Positions 1 through 5,806 of a stretch of DNA of 5,806 nucleotides are shown here, in pieces (position 1 is the first letter of the stretch; each line of letters starts with the position of its first letter). The DNA comes from Gammaproteobacteria bacterium (GTDB lineage: Bacteria > Pseudomonadota > Gammaproteobacteria > Arenicellales > JAOTYS01). The stretch covers positions 1 through 5,806 of the forward strand of contig JAOTYS010000306.1 of NCBI GenBank assembly GCA_029861795.1. Direction: 5' to 3'. The position numbers and the translations under genes are program-made. Under the pieces are notes generated by a model that saw only the letters and a program-made list of their open reading frames with translations, was not told the origin of the DNA and made no database searches.

Positions 1-800
1 CGCTAGGGCAGGTCACATCTGACGCTGAACGTGATCTAGCGCTGAATACACCGCGGGTGATTCGTGTCACCCACAGTTTCACCCGAACGCAGCGCGATAT
101 ACTGGAGCGATGCGTAACTGTAATGGCACGCGGTATGTCTGAGTTTCAGGCCAAGAAACGATCGGGAGGATTGGCAGCACTCTCAGATCTAGACAGCTAC
201 TGTTACTACGTGGCAGGCGTGGTAGGTGAGATGTTAACGGATTTATTTTGCGACTATTCCGCTGCGATTGCACGCAATCGTAGCCAGATGATGGCCCTTG
301 CCGTGTCCTTCGGTCAAGGTCTGCAAATGACCAATATTCTCAAGGATGTTTGGGACGATAAGGGCAGGGGAGCCTGCTGGCTGCCGCAGACCGAGTTTGA
401 ACGTTATGGTGTGGATTTGAATAACCTGTCCCACGCGCACAATGAAGAGGGGTTCGGACAGGCTTTAGGTGGGCTCATCGCGGTTGCGCGTGGTCACTTA
501 CACGATGCGTTAGATTATACCTTACTCATACCTAGTAATGAGACAGGGATACGGCGATTCTGCCTTTGGGCGCTGGGCATGGCAGTATTAACCCTACGTA
601 GTATCAACAACAACCGCGGATACTCTTCCGGGCAAGAGATAAAGATATCGCGACGTGCGGTGAAGGCGACTGTTGTTGTCACAAGCTTCTCGGCACGTTA
701 CGATCGATTACTCAGAATGTTGTTCACTTTGACAACAAGAGGCCTCCCCAATCGTGATAAGAATTTGCCCTCACGTTTAGGCAATTGTGTGTCCTCTTAA
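1..800 (+). CDS. sqs: Squalene synthase (farnesyl-diphosphate farnesyltransferase), C-terminal part, truncated at 5' end by window edge
   Basis: The reading frame is open from the first complete codon at base 3 to TAA at 798-800, giving 265 visible residues. The GTG at 57 is not the true start, because the frame and family-like sequence continue upstream of it. The enzyme condenses two farnesyl diphosphates through presqualene diphosphate to squalene, at or near the membrane. Visible signatures are YCYYVAGVVG (about 198-227) and NILKDVWDD (about 333-359), the latter being the second aspartate-rich, Mg-diphosphate-binding motif. A family-typical VKISRR-like stretch (EIKISRRAVKA) lies near 640-670. 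The first aspartate-rich motif must lie upstream of the window. The YCxYVAGxVG form resembles the single-enzyme SQS type (eukaryotes, Methylococcus) more than HpnC or HpnD, which usually read YCRR(S/V)AG. No C-terminal membrane anchor is seen. The position just before the cyclase gene supports squalene as product; phytoene synthase is an unlikely alternative. Confidence 0.88.
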   Translation, partial: LGQVTSDAERDLALNTPRVIRVTHSFTRTQRDILERCVTVMARGMSEFQAKKRSGGLAALSDLDSYCYYVAGVVGEMLTDLFCDYSAAIARNRSQMMALAVSFGQGLQMTNILKDVWDDKGRGACWLPQTEFERYGVDLNNLSHAHNEEGFGQALGGLIAVARGHLHDALDYTLLIPSNETGIRRFCLWALGMAVLTLRSINNNRGYSSGQEIKISRRAVKATVVVTSFSARYDRLLRMLFTLTTRGLPNRDKNLPSRLGNCVSS

Positions 801-868
801 CCTTAGTGTGAGCCCTGAGTAGTGGCCAAAACGATGGCTAAAAATAACTTCAAACTGGCGCTTCATAA

Positions 869-2866
869 ATGGCATCAATGAATCGAGACACCGCTATACA
901 ACCCGAGCTTACTGAGAAACACTTATTTAATAGATCGGCACAGGTAAAACCACAGGCTGACCGGACTCGTGTAGCTTACAAAGGAAATGGGCATGACTCG
1001 CTGGATAAAGGCATAGAGCGCGCCCACAGTGCGTTGCTGGAACAGCAGCATGAGGACGGATATTGGTGCTTCGAACTGGAGGCGGATTGCACTATACCTT
1101 CCGAGTATGTGCTGATGATGCACTTCATGGACGAAGTAGACGAAACGTTGCAGAAAAAGATTGGCGTCTACCTTAGAAGCAAGCAAGCCGAACATGGAGG
1201 TTGGTCGTTGTATCCCGGTGGCGACCTTGATATCAGCGGTTCGGTGAAAATTTACTACGCATTGAAATTGATCGGGGATTCGCCGACTGAACCACACATG
1301 GCCAAGGCCCGAGACGCAATACTGGCCAGAGGCGGCGCTGCGCGCAGTAATGTATTTACCCGGTTTTTGCTCGCAATGTTTGAGCAAGTGCCATGGCGTG
1401 CGGTACCGTTTGTTCCCACCGAGATTGTGTTGTTGCCCAAATGGTTTCCATTTCATCTGAGCAAAGTCTCCTACTGGTCAAGAACAGTGATGGTACCTCT
1501 TTCGATTCTGTGCACTTTGCGTGCGAAAGCAAAGAATCCGCGGCGTATTGGTGTGCCAGAGTTGTTCAGTGTGCCAGCAGAGGAAGAACGAAATTACTTC
1601 CCGATTCGGTCGAAACTTAACCGAGTGATCCTGGCTTTAGAACGCTTAGGGAGAACGCTAGAACGATTCACACCGAAGAAAGTGCGCGAGAAATCTTTGA
1701 AACAGGCCGAGCAGTGGACCTTGGAACGTTTGAACGGCAGCGATGGAATCGGTGGGATCTTTCCGGCAATGGTGAATGCCTATGAGGCGCTAACGTTGCT
1801 CGGGTATTCAAAAGACGATCTGCGGATCAAGAATTGTCAGTCGGCGTTGCACAACCTTTTGGTTGAGCAGGAGGACTGGGCCTACTGTCAACCCTGCCAA
1901 TCGCCGGCATGGGACACACCGTTGACCTGTTTGACATTGCACGAAACCAACGCAGGGCGACCGACCAACAGCACAATTAACGCGCTTACGTGGATGCAAG
2001 GTCGGCAGATCCTGGATGAGCCGGGGGATTGGCGAGCCGCTAGGCCGGAACTCAAAGGCGGCGGATGGGCGTTTCAGTTTCGCAACAGTCATTATCCTGA
2101 CCTAGACGATACTGCGATCGCTGCATGGGCCATGTGCCAAACTGGGGATCCAAGGTTTCAGGAATCCATACGTCGGGCGGCAGACTGGATATGCGGAATG
2201 CAGTCGAGCAATGGTGGGTTTGCAGCGTTTGATGTTGATAATTGTTACTACTATCTCAATGAGATTCCGTTTGCCGACCACGGCGCTTTACTGGATCCCC
2301 CGACTGCGGACGTCAGTGCCCGTTGCCTGGCGTTACTGGCGTTAGTCGATCCCACGGGCTACCGCGATGCCTGTCAGCGGTGCCTGCAATACCTCAAGAA
2401 TCAACAGGAAGATAACGGTTCATGGTTCGGCCGGTGGGGCACTAACTATATCTATGGCACTTGGTCAGTGCTCTCGGGGCTAGAAGTGGCTGGCGAGGAT
2501 TCGCGGCAACCGTATATCCAGAGCGCTAGAGCATGGCTGCTCTCCGTCCAGCGATCCGATGGCGGCTGGGGCGAGGGCAATGACACCTACTTCTTGCCTG
2601 AAAAGGCTGGGGATGGACCCACCAGCACTTCTTTCCAAACCGCCTGGGCGATGTTAGGGCTGATGGCTAGCGGGCTTAGGGATCACCAGGCACTAGCGAC
2701 AGGTAATCAATATCTGCTGCGTATGCAAGGCGCAGACGGTCTGTGGCACGACACCGAATTCACCTCCCCTGGGTTTCCTAGGGTCTTCTATCTGCGTTAC
2801 CACGGGTATCATAAATATTTCCCACTGTGGGCATTGGCGCGGTATCGTAACTGCTTAGCACGTTGA
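869..2866 (+). CDS. hpnF (shc): Squalene-hopene cyclase
   Basis: 665 residues, a usual length for proteobacterial SHC, a monotopic inner-membrane enzyme that cyclises squalene to hopene (and hopanol). The protonating DxDD motif is present as DLDDTA (D411, D413, D414), preceded by AFQF with F402 matching F365 of the Alicyclobacillus enzyme. QW repeats (QxxxGxW) occur at about residues 60-66, 106-112, 445-451 (ending in F, not W), 513-519, 561-567 and 620-626. Near the C-terminus FYLRY places Y641 and Y644 at the sites of Y609 and Y612. By my recalled alignment, Y420 is F454, D447 is D481 and H451 is R485; I believe substitutions like these are common in proteobacterial SHCs. The start is ATG at 869, and a second ATG at 878 is possible. 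Neither has a clear Shine-Dalgarno. The gene lies 68 bases after sqs and 21 before hpnG, consistent with one operon. No frameshift or truncation is visible. Confidence 0.96.
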   Translation: MASMNRDTAIQPELTEKHLFNRSAQVKPQADRTRVAYKGNGHDSLDKGIERAHSALLEQQHEDGYWCFELEADCTIPSEYVLMMHFMDEVDETLQKKIGVYLRSKQAEHGGWSLYPGGDLDISGSVKIYYALKLIGDSPTEPHMAKARDAILARGGAARSNVFTRFLLAMFEQVPWRAVPFVPTEIVLLPKWFPFHLSKVSYWSRTVMVPLSILCTLRAKAKNPRRIGVPELFSVPAEEERNYFPIRSKLNRVILALERLGRTLERFTPKKVREKSLKQAEQWTLERLNGSDGIGGIFPAMVNAYEALTLLGYSKDDLRIKNCQSALHNLLVEQEDWAYCQPCQSPAWDTPLTCLTLHETNAGRPTNSTINALTWMQGRQILDEPGDWRAARPELKGGGWAFQFRNSHYPDLDDTAIAAWAMCQTGDPRFQESIRRAADWICGMQSSNGGFAAFDVDNCYYYLNEIPFADHGALLDPPTADVSARCLALLALVDPTGYRDACQRCLQYLKNQQEDNGSWFGRWGTNYIYGTWSVLSGLEVAGEDSRQPYIQSARAWLLSVQRSDGGWGEGNDTYFLPEKAGDGPTSTSFQTAWAMLGLMASGLRDHQALATGNQYLLRMQGADGLWHDTEFTSPGFPRVFYLRYHGYHKYFPLWALARYRNCLAR

Positions 2867-2887
2867 TTTGTCTACAGATTACGCCGT

Positions 2888-3589
2888 GTGGCCGCTAGAT
2901 TAGGAGTTGTCGCTGCACTACCTTTGGAAGCTCGCTGGCTCACCAATAACCATTCAACCGGAGCAGGTCAAGCACCCCTATTGCAGGTCTCGGGGCCCGA
3001 AGTAGAGCAGGCCTACCGGGCAGCGCAGGCTTTGCTAAACCGGGGGGCTACGGCGCTACTCAGCTGGGGTGTGGCGGGCGCACTTGAGGATTCATCGCGT
3101 GCCGGAAGCCTAGTGCTACCTCAAGCGGTGGTTGATTTCAACCGGCAAGAGTGGGCCGTTGATCCGCGCTGGCATAGCGAGCTCAGTGATTGCGTCCAGG
3201 GCAAAGTACCTTGCGTTTTCGGCAAACTTGCAACAAGCGATAAGGTGCTGACTAATGCACACGAGAAGATTGCCTTTGGGAGATCATTCGGCGCCGTCGC
3301 TGTGGACACAGAGAGCGCAGGTATTGCCCGTGCCGCAGCGCAAGCACGCATCCCATATCTCGTCATCCGCGCGATCGTCGATCGGTTGGTGTGGAAGTTG
3401 CCCATATGTGTGACCAATGCCGTGAATCCGCACGGCTCGATCAACCCAAGTATGATGCTGGGTGCACTGGCAAAACGTCCTTACGACCTATTTCACGTAT
3501 TGCGGCTTGTGATGGGCTGGCGAGCAGCTAAACAATCTATGTCCAGGGTTATTAGTTTAGCGGGGCCAGGATTCCTGTTTCCCCGTTAG
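2888..3589 (+). CDS. hpnG: Hopanoid-associated nucleoside phosphorylase HpnG
   Basis: 233 residues of the purine/uridine phosphorylase (MTAN-like) fold. HpnG removes adenine from adenosylhopane to give (phospho)ribosylhopane, the first side-chain step toward bacteriohopanetetrol. Supporting features are the N-terminal strand GVVAALPLEARWL, the glycine-rich GVAGAL at 61-66 (phosphate/ribose loop region), the ribose-binding segment AVDTESAG at 138-145, and IRAIVD at 160-165, whose D165 matches the family's base-contacting aspartate. The usual Met in the DMES-type motif is Thr141 here, while Glu142 is kept. The start is taken as GTG at 2888 because it places the first beta strand a few residues in, as in relatives, and no suitable ATG exists nearby; no clear Shine-Dalgarno precedes it. 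The family call rests on the fold motifs plus position between hpnF and hpnA; the sequence alone would also fit a general nucleoside phosphorylase. Confidence 0.88.
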   Translation: MAARLGVVAALPLEARWLTNNHSTGAGQAPLLQVSGPEVEQAYRAAQALLNRGATALLSWGVAGALEDSSRAGSLVLPQAVVDFNRQEWAVDPRWHSELSDCVQGKVPCVFGKLATSDKVLTNAHEKIAFGRSFGAVAVDTESAGIARAAAQARIPYLVIRAIVDRLVWKLPICVTNAVNPHGSINPSMMLGALAKRPYDLFHVLRLVMGWRAAKQSMSRVISLAGPGFLFPR

Positions 3590-3620
3590 CTCGGCAGACC
3601 ATCACTTAGAATTCTGGCTC

Positions 3621-4601
3621 ATGAAAACATTGATCACCGGGGCAACAGGGTTTGTCGGTTCAGCCGTAGCAAGGGAACTAATACGAGCCGGCCACGAATT
3701 ACGTACGCTGACCCGCGCATCCAGTGATCAGACGAACCTGACGGGCCTAGCGGTGGAATCGGTAACTGGAGATCTCACCGACCGTAGTTCGATCGAAAAA
3801 GCCATCAAAGGTTGCAAAGCGTTGTTCCATGTGGCCGCAGACTACCGCTTATGGTCGCACAATCCCAATGATATCTATCGGACCAACGTCAATGGCACCA
3901 TGCATCTAATGATGGCTGCGCTGGAAGCGGGAGTGGAGCGCATTGTCTATACCAGTAGCGTGGCCACCCTCGGTATCAACCGTGATCGCAGCCCGGCGAA
4001 TGAAGAGACCCCGGTCAACCTGGAGGACATGATCGGTCACTACAAGCGCTCTAAATTTATGGCAGAAAGGGAAGTACAGCGCCTCATTCAGGAGCGAGGG
4101 TTAGCTGCGGTCATCGTAAACCCATCCACGCCCATAGGACCTAGAGACGTCAAACCCACCCCCACCGGACGCATGATTCAGGAGGCGGTGCGCGGCTCGA
4201 CACCCGCCTATGTGGACACCGGGTTGAATATAGTTCATGTGGACGATGTGGCCCGGGGACACTTACTGGCGTATCAAAGAGGCACAGTGGGGGAACGTTA
4301 TGTACTCGGCGGGACCAACATGTCGCTCAAGGAAATCCTTACACAGATCGCACGGATCGTAGGACGCCGGCCACCGCTAATACGGTTGCCCCACAATGCG
4401 GTCCTGCCGGTTGCGTATATCTCACAGAGCTGGGCCCGTCTGCGCAGCGCTGGTGAACCGCGCGTTACCGTCGAAGGGGTACGACTTGCTAGGAAGTTTA
4501 TGTATTTTTCCTCGGCAAAGGCGGAACGCGCACTCGGCTACCAGGCTGGTCCTGCATACAAAGCCCTCCAGGACGCCGTAGAATGGTTCCAGCAAGCTTA
4601 A
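3621..4601 (+). CDS. hpnA: Hopanoid-associated NAD(P)-dependent sugar epimerase/reductase HpnA
   Basis: 326 residues, an extended short-chain dehydrogenase/reductase of the NAD-dependent epimerase type and of normal length. The N-terminus carries the Rossmann motif GATGFVG (G7, G10, G13), followed by GDLTD (50-54), which usually contacts the adenine. The catalytic set is SS at 112-113 and YKRSK at 141-145 (Tyr141, Lys145), followed by NPSTPIGPRDVKPTPTG (167-183), a stretch I recognise as characteristic of HpnA-family proteins. Cytosolic; no signal peptide or membrane segment. Members sit in hopanoid clusters and are named hopanoid-associated sugar epimerase, but the actual substrate is not firmly established; a role in maturing the ribose-derived side chain or a sugar headgroup is inference. 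It starts at ATG 3621, 31 bases after hpnG, without a visible Shine-Dalgarno, and is probably co-transcribed. A dihydroflavonol-reductase-like label is the common alternative annotation. Confidence 0.9.
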   Translation: MKTLITGATGFVGSAVARELIRAGHELRTLTRASSDQTNLTGLAVESVTGDLTDRSSIEKAIKGCKALFHVAADYRLWSHNPNDIYRTNVNGTMHLMMAALEAGVERIVYTSSVATLGINRDRSPANEETPVNLEDMIGHYKRSKFMAEREVQRLIQERGLAAVIVNPSTPIGPRDVKPTPTGRMIQEAVRGSTPAYVDTGLNIVHVDDVARGHLLAYQRGTVGERYVLGGTNMSLKEILTQIARIVGRRPPLIRLPHNAVLPVAYISQSWARLRSAGEPRVTVEGVRLARKFMYFSSAKAERALGYQAGPAYKALQDAVEWFQQA

Positions 4602-4673
4602 CAGGCGCAGAACCCTGTCCAACCCCCGTGGCAGACGTCAACAACAGATTATGCGAAGATTTATGCCTAATCC

Positions 4674-4709
4674 AACGGTTCCCCGCCGCCGAGGGCCGAG
4701 GGAATTGTT
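4674..4709 (+). other. Possible RNA hairpin in the hpnA-glycosyltransferase spacer
   Basis: In RNA, AACGGUUCCC (4674-4683) can pair fully with GGGAAUUGUU (4700-4709), using two G-U wobbles, around a 16-base GC-rich loop. It could end or attenuate transcription from hpnA, but no run of U follows, so it is not a standard intrinsic terminator. It also overlaps the proposed -35 box. A real structure is possible but weakly supported. Confidence 0.25.
4688..4701 (+). repeat. Tandem 7-base direct repeat
   Basis: GCCGAGG occurs twice back to back, 4688-4694 and 4695-4701, just upstream of the proposed -35 box. It sits in the loop of the possible hairpin. It may be a short upstream protein-binding element or simple slippage; nothing else supports a function. 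Confidence 0.5.
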
Positions 4710-4738
4710 GACATCAAATCTTAGAGGAATGTTACAGT
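4708..4738 (+). promoter_or_regulatory. Putative sigma70-type promoter for the glycosyltransferase gene
   Basis: A perfect -35 consensus TTGACA lies at 4708-4713. A candidate -10 TACAGT (4733-4738, four of six consensus bases) follows after a 19-base spacer. It is preceded by TG at 4730-4731 with one base between, giving an extended -10 that could compensate for the long spacing. Transcription would begin near 4745, leaving about a 50-base leader before the GTG start. The 195-base spacer, the longest gap in the window, supports a new transcription unit here. The -10 is the weak part of the call. Confidence 0.45.
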
Positions 4739-4783
4739 AGCTCCGCGGAGTGGGACTGGCGATAACATTACAAAACATTCGAT

Positions 4784-4787
4784 GGAG
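4784..4787 (+). promoter_or_regulatory. Ribosome binding site fixing the GTG start at 4797
   Basis: GGAG at 4784-4787 lies nine bases before the GTG at 4797. An in-frame TAG at 4794-4796 directly precedes that GTG, so no earlier start is possible in this frame. It is the only clear Shine-Dalgarno among the starts in this window. Confidence 0.7.
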
Positions 4788-4796
4788 ACCAACTAG

Positions 4797-5806
4797 GTGA
4801 CCGAACGTCTAGACGGTGCGCGAGTACTAATCTATAGCCACGATTCCTTTGGCCTCGGCCACCTACGCCGATGTCGCGCGATCGCCCATTCGCTTGTCGA
4901 TCAATACAAGGGTGTATCCGTTCTCATTCTCTCCGGATCGCCGATCATTGGCAGCTTCGACTTTCGGGCGCGGGTGGATTTCGTCCGAATCCCCGGGGTC
5001 ATCAAACTGTACAACGGCGACTACACCTCGCTAGGGTTGCACATAGATCTCAAAGAAACCTTAGCGATGCGCGCATCGATCATTCGGCACACCGGGGAGA
5101 TCTTCGCACCGGATCTATTTCTAGTAGATAAGGAACCGTTGGGTCTCAAGGACGAAGTCAAATCAACTCTACAGAGACTCCGCGCCAAAGGAACCGCGAC
5201 TGTCTTGGGTCTGCGAGACGTCATTGACTCTCCCACATTGCTTAGCAGTGAGTGGAAACGAAAGCGCGTGATTCCAGCACTCGACAGACTCTACGACGAG
5301 ATTTGGGTGTACGGCCTTAGAGAGTTTAGTTGCCCGTTTGAAGGCATGGAAATACCGCCCAGCGTCCACAACAAAATCGCCTATACGGGTTATCTGCCCC
5401 GTGCAGTACCGCAGGCGGCAGCCCTCAATACCAAAGCTCCTCCATCCGAACCCTATCTACTGGTCACCGCGGGCGGTGGCGGCGATGGCGCGGAAATGAT
5501 GGATTGGGTGTTACGTGCGTATGAGTGCGATTCTTCATTGCCCTTTGCTGCGTTGTTGGTACTTGGGCCTTTCATGCCCGCCGCCACCAAACAAGCCTTC
5601 CTTGAGCGTGTCACTGAACTCGATCGGGTCACTGCGATCGAATTCGATTCACATATCGAGCGATTGATGGAACGTGCTTCCGCAATAGTTGCGATGGGCG
5701 GTTATAACACTTTCTGCGAAATAATTTCCCTAGATAAGCGTGCCTTGTTAATTCCACGGACCCATCCAAGACGGGAGCAACTTGTTCGTGCGACTACTGC
5801 GCAGAA
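4797..5806 (+). CDS. MurG-like glycosyltransferase (predicted, COG4671 type), 3' end beyond window
   Basis: An open frame runs from GTG 4797 to the window end with no stop, giving 336 visible residues; family members are a little longer, so perhaps a few dozen residues are missing. It begins RVLIYSHDSFGLGHLRRC, with a GxGHxxR motif (GLGHLRR, 19-25) like the acceptor-side glycine loop of MurG/GT28 enzymes. A second Rossmann domain opens with LLVTAGGGGDGAE (221-233). VAMGGYNTFCEI (298-309) followed by PRTHPRREQL (320-329) matches the nucleotide-sugar binding region of GT-B enzymes. No signal peptide or membrane helix is seen, so it is probably cytosolic or membrane-peripheral. Donor and acceptor are unknown; such proteins are often annotated only as predicted glycosyltransferases. 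Its own promoter and ribosome binding site suggest it starts a new operon, perhaps for a surface glycan. A role in hopanoid glycosylation is possible only by proximity. Confidence 0.8.
   Translation, partial: MTERLDGARVLIYSHDSFGLGHLRRCRAIAHSLVDQYKGVSVLILSGSPIIGSFDFRARVDFVRIPGVIKLYNGDYTSLGLHIDLKETLAMRASIIRHTGEIFAPDLFLVDKEPLGLKDEVKSTLQRLRAKGTATVLGLRDVIDSPTLLSSEWKRKRVIPALDRLYDEIWVYGLREFSCPFEGMEIPPSVHNKIAYTGYLPRAVPQAAALNTKAPPSEPYLLVTAGGGGDGAEMMDWVLRAYECDSSLPFAALLVLGPFMPAATKQAFLERVTELDRVTAIEFDSHIERLMERASAIVAMGGYNTFCEIISLDKRALLIPRTHPRREQLVRATTAQ

Larger units (their letters stand above)
4634..4715. repeat. Imperfect 11-base inverted repeat in the spacer, right arm on the -35 box
   Basis: The left arm GACGTCAACAA (4634-4644) and right arm TTGTTGACATC (4705-4715) are reverse complements except for one position; the inner eight bases GTCAACAA/TTGTTGAC are perfect. 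The arms are 60 bases apart, and the right arm contains the TTGACA of the proposed promoter. Two half-sites placed like this could bind a repressor dimer or tetramer through looping, or could be chance. No regulator can be named. Confidence 0.4.

Noticed and set aside
57..800. GTG at 57 as the start of the squalene synthase gene
   Set aside because: The frame is open to the window edge and a start here would remove the first aspartate-rich motif needed for catalysis; the gene begins upstream.
823..840. Small hairpin TGGCCA/TGGCTA between sqs and hpnF as a terminator
   Set aside because: The stem is only six pairs with one wobble and is followed by A residues rather than T on the + strand; it would not be expected to stop transcription within the cluster.
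801..868. Internal promoter ahead of hpnF in the A-rich stretch near 839-847
   Set aside because: There is no -35-like box at suitable spacing and the -10-like match is just an A run; a single operon explains the layout.
923..1456. 177-residue open frame on the minus strand inside hpnF
   Set aside because: It lies wholly opposite the strongly supported cyclase, shows no recognisable motif and has no plausible start context; it is a shadow of the coding strand.
4602..4700. Intrinsic terminator after hpnA
   Set aside because: The best hairpin (4674-4709) has no U tract and overlaps the proposed promoter, so I list it only as a possible structure. Termination may be Rho-dependent or may not occur here.
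4849..5369. Several short open frames on both strands between 4849 and 5369
   Set aside because: They lie inside the long glycosyltransferase frame, which has family motifs, a ribosome binding site and a promoter; the short frames have none.
1..5806. Mobile element, CRISPR array or RNA gene
   Set aside because: No transposase or integrase motif, no regularly spaced repeats and no tRNA or rRNA-like sequence were seen on either strand.

Overview
This window is a compact hopanoid (triterpenoid lipid) biosynthesis block with every gene on the + strand, followed by the start of what looks like a separate transcription unit. In order it holds the 3' part of a squalene synthase gene (sqs, cut by the left edge), squalene-hopene cyclase (hpnF/shc), a nucleoside-phosphorylase-like hpnG, the hopanoid-associated NAD(P)-dependent epimerase/reductase hpnA, a 195-base spacer, and a MurG-like glycosyltransferase open reading frame that runs off the right edge.

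The pathway logic is clear. Squalene synthase joins two farnesyl diphosphates to make squalene, and HpnF cyclises squalene to hopene. HpnG acts on adenosylhopane, which the radical-SAM enzyme HpnH makes from hopene, and releases the adenine to start side-chain (bacteriohopanepolyol) maturation. HpnA is a conserved hopanoid-cluster SDR whose reaction is not settled. hpnH is not in the window, and neither are hpnC, hpnD or hpnE. The cluster therefore appears to use a single eukaryote-like squalene synthase rather than the three-step HpnCDE route, although upstream sequence is missing.

The gaps within the cluster are short (68, 21 and 31 bases) with no convincing terminator or internal promoter, so sqs-hpnF-hpnG-hpnA is probably one operon. 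None of hpnF, hpnG or hpnA has a recognisable Shine-Dalgarno sequence. The glycosyltransferase has one, together with a plausible sigma70-type promoter in the 195-base spacer. That spacer also carries an 11-base imperfect inverted repeat, one arm of which overlaps the -35 box, and a small GC-rich tandem repeat.

The organism is most likely a Gram-negative proteobacterium, judging by the gene set (hpnA/F/G nomenclature genes together), the proteobacterial style of the cyclase and moderate GC by eye. The sequence does not allow a firmer placement. Two compositional traits may help: CTAG is not depleted (about 22 copies), and the palindrome CGATCG is clearly over-abundant (9 copies).

I see no mobile element, RNA gene or CRISPR array. 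The enzymes are known families. The less explained parts are the regulatory spacer and the adjoining glycosyltransferase.
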